A DNA stretch of 63,840 nucleotides from contig CAAGKO010000084.1 in NCBI GenBank assembly GCA_900770445.1, positions 1 to 63,840 of the forward strand, in the 5' to 3' direction. Origin of the DNA: an uncultured Oribacterium sp. Its GTDB lineage: Bacteria; Bacillota; Clostridia; Lachnospirales; Lachnospiraceae. Under the pieces are notes generated by a model, which saw nothing but the letters and a program-made list of their open reading frames with translations, was not told the DNA's origin and searched no databases. This document shows positions 23,930-32,178 of this stretch, one piece after another. The translations under genes and the position numbers were made by a program. Every line of letters starts with the position of its first letter. The first letter of the stretch is position 1.

Positions 23930-26479
23930 ATGAAAATCAAGCTTGCGAACTACATTTCCGAAACTCTCGTCGCCAACGGCATCACCCAGAATTTCAGTGT
24001 GACCGGCGGCGGTGCCATGCATCTGAACGACGCCTTCGGCCACCAGAAGGGCATGCACACGCTCTACCAGCACCACGAACAGGCCTGCGCGATGGCCGCG
24101 GAGAGCTACGCCCGCATCTACAACCGGCCGGCGCTTCTCTGCGTGACCTCCGGCCCGGGCGGTACCAATGCCATCACCGGCGTGCTCGGTGCCTGGCTCG
24201 ACTCCATCCCGATGCTGATCATCTCCGGCCAGGTCCGCTATGACAACACCGCGCGCTGGGCAGAAGAGCAGAACGGCACCCGCCTCCGCGCGATGGGCGA
24301 CCAGGAGTTCGATATCACGAAGTCCATCGACTGCATGACGAAGTATTCGGAGATGCTGACCGACCCGTACCGCGTCCGCTACGCGCTCGAAAAGTGCATC
24401 TATCTCAGCCAGACCGGCCGCCCGGGCCCGTGCTGGCTTGACATCCCGGTCGACATCCAGGGGAAGTTCATCGAGACGGACGAGCTGATCGGCTTCGACC
24501 CGGCAGATTTCGCTGCCGGCGGCGACGGCTGGGCCAGCTCCCCGGACGCCACCACACACATCGACGCCTGCCCGCTCTGCCGGAACGCCTTCGCCCGCTC
24601 TCCGTATGAGGCCAATGCCGTTGACTACGCAACCGTCACCGACGCCGTTGCCGTCATCCCGGCAGCATCCGGTTCTGCAGCTGCGATGACGTCCCCGGCA
24701 GCCGTGGCGGCCGAGGCTTATGCAGCGGCGCACCGGATCTCGGCGGATGCCGACACATCGAAGCGTGAGGCGACTGTGCCGCCGGTAGATCCGCAGCAGG
24801 TGCAGACCATCCTCGAGAAGATCCGCGCGAGCCGTCGTCCGATTTTCTATACGGGCAACGGCATCCGCATCGCGGGTGCCGAGTCGCTCTTCCTGGAAGT
24901 CGCACACCGTCTCAACATCCCGGTCGTAGTCGGCTGGAACGGTCCGGATATCATCCCGAGCGACGACCCGCTCTACGTCGGCCGTCCGGGTGGCCGCGGT
25001 GACCGTCCGGGCAACCTCGCTGTACAGAATGCAGACCTGATTCTCAGCATTGGCTCCCGCCTCAACATCCGTCAGGTCGGCTACGATTTCAAAAGCTGGG
25101 CCCGCGACGCCTACGTGATCGTGAACGACATCGATGCGGATGAGCTCCGCAAGCCGTCCGTTCACTGTGATCTCGCCGTGCACGCCGACGCCCGTCAGCT
25201 CCTCAAGTGCCTGCTCCGCGAGCTTCACGTCCTCGGCCACACCCCGGCGCACCCGCTCTTCCAGGGCGGCGAAGGCCTCCTCCGCGACGACGCCCTCCGC
25301 GTCTGCCACACGGAGCTCGCCCGTCAGGATGTACTGGCAGAAAACGCAGTTACCCAGACCCCGATCGAGGCAGCTACTGTGTCTGGCGCAAACGCCCAGG
25401 CAGCGCAGACCTCGACCGAAGCAGACGGTCAGCTGACCACCGAGAACCCGTCTGGCACCCGCCTCAGCTGGCTCGCGACCTGCGCGTTCTACCGCGACAA
25501 CTACCCGACGATCCTGCCGGAGTACCTCGCACCGAGCGACCCGACCCTGTCCCCGGAGGACCCGGCGTCCTTCGCCAACGTCTACGCGCTCATCAAGGAG
25601 GTTTCCGACCAGGCGGCCCCGGGCCAGGTGACCGTCGTCGGCAACGGCTCCCCATGCGTTGCGGGCGGACAGGCTTACCGCATCAAGCCGGGCACCCGTT
25701 TCATCTCGCAGGACGGCGTGGCGTCGATGGGCTATGGACTCCCGGCGGCGATCGGTGCCGCGGTGGCCGTGCATGCCTCCGTCGACGCGACCCCATGTGG
25801 CGGCGCGGACGCCTCGCTTCCACGGGAAATATCCGATGCCAATGCTGGCGACGCGCAGCAGGACCATGATTATTCGGCACTGGCTGCGGATCCATCCTTC
25901 CATGAATCCGCCGATGACCGGCTCGCCGCTGAGCTCCGTGACCCGTACTGGACCGGACGCGACGAGCATTACCCGGCGTACGAAAAGCATGACATCCTCG
26001 TCCTCACCGGTGACGGCTCCATCCAGATGAACTTGCAGGAGCTTCAGACGATCATCAGCCATCAGCTGCCGATCAAGATCTTCGTCATCAACAACGGCGG
26101 CTATCACAGCATCCGCCAGACGCAGACCAACCTCTTCCGCGGAGAGCCGCTTGTAGGCATTGGCGTCGACTCGGGTATGGGTGGCGTCCAGGACCTGAGT
26201 TTCCCGGACATGGAGAAGATCGCGCATGCGTACGGCTTCCCGTTCATCCGCGCGCACCACAACGAAGAGCTGCACGACGCGGTCGCACGGACCCTCGCGA
26301 CCGATGGCCCGGCCATCTGCGAGATCATGGTGACCTTGACCCAGCAGTTCCTCCCAAAGTCCGCCGCGAAGCGCCTCCCGGACGGCAGCATCATCAGCCC
26401 GCCGCTCGAGGACCTCGCGCCATACCTCCCGGACGAGGAGATGGACCGGATCATGATCGTCCCGCGGGTTGACAAATGA
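23930..26479 (+). CDS. Thiamine-diphosphate-dependent enzyme, acetolactate-synthase-like, polysaccharide-associated
   Basis: 849 residues, against about 550-600 for the family. The N-terminal Pyr domain (QHHEQACAMAAESYAR with the cofactor-activating Glu at 50; TSGPGGTNAITGVLGAW) is intact. So is the central domain and the C-terminal PP domain with LTGDGSIQMN ... VINNGGY (about 692-728), the TPP/Mg motif. The excess length is three Ala/Ser/Asp-rich inserts at about 197-285, 433-510 and 618-685. TPP enzymes in such gene sets make modified sugars by two-carbon transfer (YerE-like) or sugar-amino conversions. Neighbouring epimerase, C-methyltransferase and dehydrogenase genes support this. AGGAG precedes the ATG. 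Confidence 0.85.
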   Translation: MKIKLANYISETLVANGITQNFSVTGGGAMHLNDAFGHQKGMHTLYQHHEQACAMAAESYARIYNRPALLCVTSGPGGTNAITGVLGAWLDSIPMLIISGQVRYDNTARWAEEQNGTRLRAMGDQEFDITKSIDCMTKYSEMLTDPYRVRYALEKCIYLSQTGRPGPCWLDIPVDIQGKFIETDELIGFDPADFAAGGDGWASSPDATTHIDACPLCRNAFARSPYEANAVDYATVTDAVAVIPAASGSAAAMTSPAAVAAEAYAAAHRISADADTSKREATVPPVDPQQVQTILEKIRASRRPIFYTGNGIRIAGAESLFLEVAHRLNIPVVVGWNGPDIIPSDDPLYVGRPGGRGDRPGNLAVQNADLILSIGSRLNIRQVGYDFKSWARDAYVIVNDIDADELRKPSVHCDLAVHADARQLLKCLLRELHVLGHTPAHPLFQGGEGLLRDDALRVCHTELARQDVLAENAVTQTPIEAATVSGANAQAAQTSTEADGQLTTENPSGTRLSWLATCAFYRDNYPTILPEYLAPSDPTLSPEDPASFANVYALIKEVSDQAAPGQVTVVGNGSPCVAGGQAYRIKPGTRFISQDGVASMGYGLPAAIGAAVAVHASVDATPCGGADASLPREISDANAGDAQQDHDYSALAADPSFHESADDRLAAELRDPYWTGRDEHYPAYEKHDILVLTGDGSIQMNLQELQTIISHQLPIKIFVINNGGYHSIRQTQTNLFRGEPLVGIGVDSGMGGVQDLSFPDMEKIAHAYGFPFIRAHHNEELHDAVARTLATDGPAICEIMVTLTQQFLPKSAAKRLPDGSIISPPLEDLAPYLPDEEMDRIMIVPRVDK

Positions 26480-26627
26480 GCGGGTTCGGCTGGATTGACA
26501 TTAGATTTTGGGAGGAAAACGCCCCTCGGTTGACAAACGAAGGGTTTTGTGGGATGCAGCAATGCTGAAATCAGAATTCTCCTGGTTTTGCGAAAAACCA
26601 GAAGATCAGTAAGAAGGAGAAATCATC

Positions 26628-27752
26628 GTGCGAGTGCTTATCACGGGTGTCACCAGCTTTCTGGGACTGTATACGGCGAAGCTTCTGCTTCAGGAGGGCC
26701 ATGAGGTCATCGGCGCGGTGCGCCCGGGCAGCCGGCGCGCGCAGGAGCTCGATGCGCATGGCATCAGCGCGTACCCGACGTACCGGACCGTCCACCTCGA
26801 TCTGAGTGAGCTTCCGGAAGCCGAGCTCGGCGAAGCGCACTACGCGGAGGTACTGGGCCTAGATTGTGCGGCGGCCCTTGCCTGCAGCGCCGAGCCTGCC
26901 GGTCATTCCGGCACGGCAGGCACCATGCAGGTCGCGGCGGGCTCTGTGCGCAGTTCTGCGCCTGCCGTCACTGCACCGCAGACAGCCACCCGCCTGCCGT
27001 CGCCTGCATTGGCCGACGATGCCGCGCCCCTCATCGACGCGTGGATCCACTTCGCGTGGGATGGCGTCGGCTCCGCGGGCCGCAGCGACACGAACATCCA
27101 GATCGAGAACATCCAGAACGCGAAGAAGGCCTACCTCTACGCGAAGCTGCTCGGTGCGCGGAAGTTCCTCTTCGCCGGCTCCCAGGCGGAGTACGGCATC
27201 GGAAATCACCGCGTGCCTATGCCGGTGAGCCCCTACGGGAAGGCGAAGCTCAGCTTCGGCCGCTGGGCGACCGAGCAGAGCCTCCTTTCGGAAATCTACG
27301 ACGACGCGCCGATGCAGTTCATCCACATGCGCATCTACAGCGTGTACGGCAGCGGCGACCATGAAACGAGCCTCGTGAACACCGTGCTTCGGGCTGCTCT
27401 CCGCCACGAAGCTATCACCCTCGGCCCGTGCGAGCAGCGCTGGAACTACCTCGAGGTTCACGACCTCGCCCGCGCGATCCGCATTCTGCTCCGCTCCGAG
27501 GAAACCCGCACCGGCATCTACGACATCGCCGGTTCCGACTCCCGCATGCTGAAAAAGTACGTCATCGCGATGAATGCCATCGCGGGGGATGGTGCGGAGC
27601 TCCGCTTCGGTACCCGCGCGAACAACGCAGAGGGCGCCGCGAACATGTCGCCGGAGATCCTCAAGCTCCAGCGCCTCGGCTTCCACCAGGAAATCTCCTT
27701 CGAAGCCGGCATCGGCATGCTCCTGAAAACGATGGAAAGGATTGATTTATGA
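26628..27752 (+). CDS. NAD-dependent epimerase/dehydratase (extended SDR)
   Basis: 374 residues starting at GTG with AAGGAG 10 bases upstream. The Rossmann start MRVLITGVTSFLGLYTAKLL has Ser in place of the second usual Gly. SPYGKAKLSFGRW supplies the catalytic Tyr-x-x-x-Lys, and IYSVYGSGDHE is typical of sugar-nucleotide epimerases. A low-complexity insert of about 55 residues (roughly 85-140) separates beta strands of the Rossmann fold. It overlaps the next gene by four bases (ATGA), so the two are translationally coupled. Substrate is presumably an NDP- or CDP-linked sugar made in this operon. Confidence 0.85.
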   Translation: MRVLITGVTSFLGLYTAKLLLQEGHEVIGAVRPGSRRAQELDAHGISAYPTYRTVHLDLSELPEAELGEAHYAEVLGLDCAAALACSAEPAGHSGTAGTMQVAAGSVRSSAPAVTAPQTATRLPSPALADDAAPLIDAWIHFAWDGVGSAGRSDTNIQIENIQNAKKAYLYAKLLGARKFLFAGSQAEYGIGNHRVPMPVSPYGKAKLSFGRWATEQSLLSEIYDDAPMQFIHMRIYSVYGSGDHETSLVNTVLRAALRHEAITLGPCEQRWNYLEVHDLARAIRILLRSEETRTGIYDIAGSDSRMLKKYVIAMNAIAGDGAELRFGTRANNAEGAANMSPEILKLQRLGFHQEISFEAGIGMLLKTMERIDL

Positions 27753-29011
27753 ACATGACTTGTATCGCCTGCGGCCACGCGCTGTCGCCGCTGATGACCC
27801 TCGATGACATGCCGGCGAGTGCGCAGAACATCCCGGCAGCGTCGGAGCTCGCGGAGGACCATCCGCTGAGTCTCACCCTCTGCCAGTGCCCGTCCTGCGG
27901 CCTCGTCCAGTTCGACACCGAGCCGGTCGATTATTACCGTGACGTCATCCGCGCCGGCGGTGGCACCCGCACCATGACGCGACTCCGTCACGAGGAGTAC
28001 GCGCGCCTTCTCACTGCCATGCAGGAGCACCATATCCGCGGTCGTCGCATCGTGGAAGTCGGCTGTGGCCGCGGCGAGTTCCTCCGCATGTGGCAGAACC
28101 TCGCCGAGAACCCGGAAGGTGCCGCTGCGCTCGCCCGCGACCAGGCCCGTGATCCCCTGTCCGGTCAGCCGAACGCCGCCCCGCTCCACCTCGTCGGCAT
28201 CGAGCATAAGCCGGCCCTCGTCGAGGAGGCCAATGCCGCTGCCGATAAAAAGTACCGCGTCTACGAGGGCTTCGCGACCGGCGACGTGCGCTACCCGGAG
28301 GGCCCGTTCGACGCCTTCGTGCAGTTCAACTTCCTCGAGCATCAGCCGGATCCGTGCGACATGCTCCGGAACATCGGACGCAACCTGAAGCCGCAGGCTC
28401 TCGGCCTCATCACCGTCCCAAGCTTCGAGTACATCCTCCGTTACAACGGTTACTACGAGCTGCTCCGTGACCACATCGCGAACTACACCGAGTTCACGCT
28501 CCAGAAGCTCCTGCAGGACTGCGGCTTCGAGCTTCTCAGCATGGACATCGTGAACCGTGACACGATCGAGGCCATCGTGCGGAAGGCCGACCCGGACGAG
28601 CTCAGCGAGCTTCATTACAGCGGCCGCCTCATCGATGTGTCCGCCCTGCGTGACAGCTACGACCGTCTCTCTGCCTCGGTCAATGCACACATCGACCACC
28701 TCTCGGAGAGTCATCGGACCATGGCCATCTGGGGTGCGAGCCACCAGGGCTTCACCCTCGCCGCCACCACGAAACTCGGCGGAAGAGTAGAGTACATCAT
28801 CGACTCTGCCCCGTTCAAGCAGGGCCGCTTCTCGCCGGCCTCCCACATCCCGATCGTGGCCCCGGATTACGCCGTCGCCCACCCGGTCGATGAGATCCTT
28901 ATCGTCGCCCCGGGCTACACCGACGAAATCGCCGGCATCATCCGCGAACGCTTCGACGAAAATGTCCGCATCCTCGTGCTCCGCACGGACCGGATCGAGG
29001 AATATAAGTAA
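27749..29011 (+). CDS. Sugar C-methyltransferase-like SAM enzyme with zinc-binding N terminus
   Basis: 420 residues. A zinc-binding N terminus (CIACG and CPSCG) leads to a Methyltransf_13-like region. The SAM-binding motif RRIVEVGCGRGEFLRMW (about 98-114) and a C-terminal Rossmann-like domain (WGASHQGFTLAATTK) follow. This three-part layout is that of NDP-hexose C-methyltransferases such as TylCIII/NovU. It probably adds a branch methyl to a 4-keto sugar. A short insert (about 118-145) precedes VGIEHKPALVEEAN. Coupled to the epimerase by a 4-bp overlap. Confidence 0.85.
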   Translation: MNMTCIACGHALSPLMTLDDMPASAQNIPAASELAEDHPLSLTLCQCPSCGLVQFDTEPVDYYRDVIRAGGGTRTMTRLRHEEYARLLTAMQEHHIRGRRIVEVGCGRGEFLRMWQNLAENPEGAAALARDQARDPLSGQPNAAPLHLVGIEHKPALVEEANAAADKKYRVYEGFATGDVRYPEGPFDAFVQFNFLEHQPDPCDMLRNIGRNLKPQALGLITVPSFEYILRYNGYYELLRDHIANYTEFTLQKLLQDCGFELLSMDIVNRDTIEAIVRKADPDELSELHYSGRLIDVSALRDSYDRLSASVNAHIDHLSESHRTMAIWGASHQGFTLAATTKLGGRVEYIIDSAPFKQGRFSPASHIPIVAPDYAVAHPVDEILIVAPGYTDEIAGIIRERFDENVRILVLRTDRIEEYK

Positions 29012-29021
29012 ACAGTTAGTG

Positions 29022-29140
29022 AATATCCCCGGAATGCCCGCAACAGAAGCACAGTACTCAGAAGCCGGTGAAATCTCAGCCGAGAATCCGGCTCCATTTC
29101 ACACGGTTTCTTAATAGGGCTTCTGATGAGGGCCCTACAT
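29022..29140. repeat. Degenerate copy of the large hairpin repeat
   Basis: CCCCGGAATGCCCGCAACAG and the following AAGCACAGTACTCAGAAGCC match the reverse complement of the right arm of the full copies. GAAGCCGGTGAAAT then pairs with ATTTCACACGGTTTC around a GC-rich hairpin. The distal arm is poorly preserved. It lies between the methyltransferase and dehydrogenase genes. Confidence 0.6.
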
Positions 29141-29190
29141 AGCCCTGGTCTGAACGGTGATGCCTATAGCATTTAGAAGGAACATGTATT

Positions 29191-30798
29191 ATGAAGGCTC
29201 TTGTATTAAAAGGAAAGGGAAATATCGCCTACATTGAGAAGGCGCGGCCGACGCTGTCGTCCGTGCATGGCGCGCTGCTGAAGCCGCTGCTCGTCTCGCC
29301 ATGCACCTCGGACGTCCATACCATCTGGCAGGGCAGCCCGAAGCGCCAGGACCTGACGCTCGGTCATGAGGTCATCGCCCGCGTCGAGGAAGTCGGCGCA
29401 GAGGTGATGGATTTCCACGTCGGCGATGTCGTCGCCGTATCGGCGATCACCCCGGACTGGAGTCAGCCGGACGTCGAGGAGAACTATGCACATGCGGGCC
29501 ATAATTTCAGCGCCCACATGCTTGGGAACACCATCGACGGTGCCTTCCAGGAGCTTTTCTATCTTCCGTACGCAGACCGCAACCTCGCACACATCCCGGA
29601 CGGCCTCACGCTCGAGGATGCCCTCATGTGCGTCGATGTCCTCCAGACCGGCTTCACCGCGGTCGAAGAGGCTGGCGTAAAGCCGGGCGACACCGTCGTC
29701 GTGATGGGCATCGGGGCCATCGGCCTCGCTACCATCCTCGGCGCGAAGCTCGCCGGTGCCCGCACGATCTATGCCGTCGGCTCCCGCCCGGAGAACGTCC
29801 GCATCGCAGAATCTATGAGCGACTTCGCCCCAGTGATGTCGGCACACGGCGTTCCGGAAGTTCCGGCGGGCGGTGACGTCGCCAGCCCTTCTGTGGCAGC
29901 AGAAGCTGGAAGAGAGCAGCATGCGGACGCCGTGTCGCCAGACTGCGCAGCTACAGTGCCGGGCGACGGTCATGACCAGGCCCCTGCGCAGTCAGGCTGT
30001 CACGTCGAAGTGCTGAACTACCGCCACCTGCATTGTCCGCTCCCGCAGGGCATGCATCCGCTCGCAAATTCCACCGGCTCGCCCGTCGTGAACTACGTCC
30101 TCACGAAGACACAGACGAAGGGCGCGGATAAGGTCCTCATCTGTGGCGGTGATGACCTCGTCTTTCCGCAGGCCATCGACATGGTGAAGTACGGCACCGG
30201 CGTCGTCTCGAACGTCATGTACTACGGTGCCGACCTCGACACCCAGGGCGGCGAGCTGAAAACCCTCGAAGCCATGAACAGCGCCGAAACCTACCTCACC
30301 AGCACCGCCGCAGCTGTCGAAGCAGAAACACAGGCTGCAGGTGCACAGCCGCAGGCAGCAGACGACATAAACGTCGACAGCACGACCGCCGCTGCATCGG
30401 CAGCAGGCACACAGCCGACCAGCACGCTCGGCTCGACCGCTGGTGCGCAGACTCCAGTTGCTCTGCTCGGCTCGATCGGCAGTGCATCGTCGAAGCCGAC
30501 GTTCGCTGTGCCTGGCGACGTGCTCAGGAAAGCACACACCGTGAAGCTGAACGACAACATCGACTGCATCCAGATCCCGAAGTTTTCCATCGGTCGTGGC
30601 ATGGCCGGGAAAACCCTGAAGTTCTCCCTGAGCAGAGGCGGACGCCAGAACCTCGAACACGTGATGCAGATCGTGCAGGAGAGCGGCGTGCATCCGTCCA
30701 TCTTCATCACGGAGCACTACGACGGCCTCGACCAGATCGCCCAGGCCATCGACGACATGAAAGAACGAAAAGCTATCAAGATCGCTGTAAAAATCTAA
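29191..30798 (+). CDS. Zinc-dependent alcohol dehydrogenase, secondary-ADH-like, with two long inserts
   Basis: 535 residues against about 350 for the family. Catalytic-zinc ligands are visible: Cys38 (SPCTSDVH), His59-Glu60 (LGHEV) and Asp149 (CVDVLQTGF). The TPDWSQPDVEENYAHAGHNF stretch resembles clostridial secondary alcohol dehydrogenases, and MGIGAIGLATILGAKLAGA is the cofactor-binding turn. Inserts at about 210-295 and 355-445 are Ala/Thr/Ser-rich and account for the extra length. In this operon it probably reduces or oxidises a sugar carbonyl or a side-chain alcohol. AAGGA precedes the ATG. The enzyme could be active only if the inserts loop out of the Rossmann core. Confidence 0.82.
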   Translation: MKALVLKGKGNIAYIEKARPTLSSVHGALLKPLLVSPCTSDVHTIWQGSPKRQDLTLGHEVIARVEEVGAEVMDFHVGDVVAVSAITPDWSQPDVEENYAHAGHNFSAHMLGNTIDGAFQELFYLPYADRNLAHIPDGLTLEDALMCVDVLQTGFTAVEEAGVKPGDTVVVMGIGAIGLATILGAKLAGARTIYAVGSRPENVRIAESMSDFAPVMSAHGVPEVPAGGDVASPSVAAEAGREQHADAVSPDCAATVPGDGHDQAPAQSGCHVEVLNYRHLHCPLPQGMHPLANSTGSPVVNYVLTKTQTKGADKVLICGGDDLVFPQAIDMVKYGTGVVSNVMYYGADLDTQGGELKTLEAMNSAETYLTSTAAAVEAETQAAGAQPQAADDINVDSTTAAASAAGTQPTSTLGSTAGAQTPVALLGSIGSASSKPTFAVPGDVLRKAHTVKLNDNIDCIQIPKFSIGRGMAGKTLKFSLSRGGRQNLEHVMQIVQESGVHPSIFITEHYDGLDQIAQAIDDMKERKAIKIAVKI

Positions 30799-30899
30799 GG
30801 TGCAGAGGGTGATGGAAGCAGTGACATCGATCAGATGTAAAAGCGGATTTCAGCTTGTTTGAAGAGTGCGGATGCCAATATTATCACTCGAATATACGT

Positions 30900-30931
30900 T
30901 TGACATAAAACTGTATAGATGTTACTATAAT
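30900..30931 (+). promoter_or_regulatory. Promoter of the antitoxin RNA
   Basis: TTGACA at 30900-30905 with TACTAT at 30923-30928 (17-bp spacer) or TATAAT at 30926-30931 (20-bp spacer). It points into the short region that ends at the bidirectional terminator. Confidence 0.7.
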
Positions 30932-30935
30932 TATA

Positions 30936-31021
30936 AGAGTGCTACCGATAGACGGTTGGCCCTGAATTTTATTGGTTACAAAGATAACCGCCAAGTTTCT
31001 CAGGCCGGGCGGTTATTTTTG
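30936..31021 (+). ncRNA. Predicted type I antitoxin RNA (par RNAII-like)
   Basis: A transcript from the promoter at 30900 would run about 85 nt and end at the shared hairpin. Its first bases contain TGCTACC and CGGTTGG. The same two words, in the same order, start the convergent toxin mRNA, as the direct repeats do in Enterococcus par (fst). The 3' end is complementary to the toxin coding end and terminator. It would therefore repress the toxin by pairing at both ends. Transcript limits are inferred. Confidence 0.65.
30982..31021. terminator. Bidirectional terminator of the type I toxin-antitoxin pair
   Basis: ATAACCGCC (30984-30992) pairs with GGCGGTTAT (31008-31016). T-rich tails occur on both strands. 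The toxin stop codon lies within the stem. Confidence 0.8.
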
Positions 31022-31117
31022 TGTCCTTTTATTGCTTTGAGAGCCGATCGTGTATCCGAGCGCGAAGCAGGTAATACACAGGCTGATGATGGAGATAAAT
31101 AAGTCCGTCGTAAGCAT
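31013..31117 (-). CDS. Small hydrophobic type I toxin (Fst / holin-like toxin family)
   Basis: 34 codons. The peptide begins MLTTDLFISIISLCITCFAL and ends GYTIGSQSNKRTQK, a single membrane helix with a polar basic tail, as in Fst/TxpA and 'putative holin-like toxin' peptides. GGAGGG lies seven bases upstream of the ATG. The mRNA starts near 31223 from TTGATT-17-TATAAT on the minus strand, leaving a leader of about 105 nt that can fold (AGAGGACTGAAACCTCT). Together with the converging RNA it forms a complete par-like addiction locus inside a polysaccharide region. Confidence 0.8.
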   Translation of the reverse strand: MLTTDLFISIISLCITCFALGYTIGSQSNKRTQK

Positions 31118-31229
31118 AAGCACACCCTCCGTTTCATAAGATTTCTGCAAGCAGATTTCTATGTCATCAGAGGTTTCAGTCCTCTGTTAGAAGGACCAAC
31201 CGCCTACCGAGTATGGTAGCACTACAAGT

Positions 31230-31258
31230 ATTATAGCAAACAAATGTTCTACAATCAA
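31230..31258 (-). promoter_or_regulatory. Promoter of the toxin mRNA
   Basis: On the minus strand TTGATT (complement of 31253-31258) and TATAAT (complement of 31230-31235) are 17 bp apart. The predicted start is near 31223, just before the repeats TGCTACC and CGGTTGG. Confidence 0.75.
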
Positions 31259-31404
31259 GCGTAAAAAACTGTTTCGATGAATTGTTACATAAAAAAAGCC
31301 GGGGTGTCCGAAGCTTGAGGCTGTCTAAAAATAGAGGCAACTAAAATCACTTGTGTCCTTGACAAGAGGTACAATTCAACCCGGTATTTCGCAAATTCGC
31401 TTTA

Positions 31405-31870
31405 TCCGGAGTGTATGCCATTAGGCTTTGTCACATTTTCATCTCCTGACGAACCTGTGACATTAAGTCCAGCCACTCTTGCCCCTGCGCCATCTGAGTA
31501 AAAACCCGTTTTTTGACGCAAAACCGCCATTTTCAGAAGCAGTGACTTTATCTGCGCCCAGACTTTTCTTCGTAAATCGTCCCTTCGTCCCTCCGCGAAG
31601 CCAAAAACTTAATGTCACAGCTTCGAATATTTCCCTATCTGTGAAATAATCTAATGGCACAGATCCCCGAAATCCATGATCTGTAAAAGTTACTTAATGG
31701 CACGAATCTTGAAAACGCCCCGTTTGTTACAAATCCCAGAAAATATAATGGCATCGCTCCATGAAATCGTATCTTTGCGAAAATCATCTAATGTCGTTCA
31801 GGCCGGAAAGCGCTTGTTTGTAGCAAAGATTATAAAATCTAATGGCGCAAGGATGCTATACACAGTTTTT
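31405..31870. repeat. Intergenic array of degenerate TAATGGCA repeats
   Basis: TAATG(G/T)C(A/G) recurs at about 31612, 31652, 31695, 31748, 31792 and 31843, with inverted forms near 31420 and 31459. Spacings are 40-53 bp. Several copies are followed by a GAAA-containing word (CCCCGAAATCC, CTTGAAAACG, CCATGAAATCG). No gene is supported between the toxin locus and 32178. The stretch 32040-32160 is C-rich low-complexity sequence. Confidence 0.5.
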
Positions 31871-32178
31871 GTGAAAGCTTCGGAAATCGTCAGGATCAGT
31901 GATACACATACTGCCTTTCTAAAACTTCAATCACAAGGTTTTCATCAGATTTTACCCCGGTCAGGATGCCTGAAATATAAATCCCCACCCAAATCTTGCC
32001 ACCTTCACCCATAGAGTGTAATATAGATAAGATTCGGGCCGGTTATAGTGTCCCCGCGCCTCGCGCCCCGGCCCTCGCGTGCCCGCCCGCCGCCATGCAT
32101 CCGTCATGGTCGTGCTGTATGTCGCGACAGCGGCGGCCCGTGCCCACACTGATCACCTTCACGTTAGGAGATAAGATT

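Noticed and set aside
30866..31102. 78-codon plus-strand frame across the toxin-antitoxin locus
   Set aside because: It lacks a ribosome site and runs through the antitoxin promoter, terminator and toxin gene on the other strand. The small-toxin interpretation explains promoters, repeats and hairpin much better.
32040..32178. N-terminal extension of the GtrB-like gene to 31996
   Set aside because: The extension is C-rich low-complexity sequence without signal or family similarity. A TTG with TTAGGAG directly precedes the conserved GT2 start.
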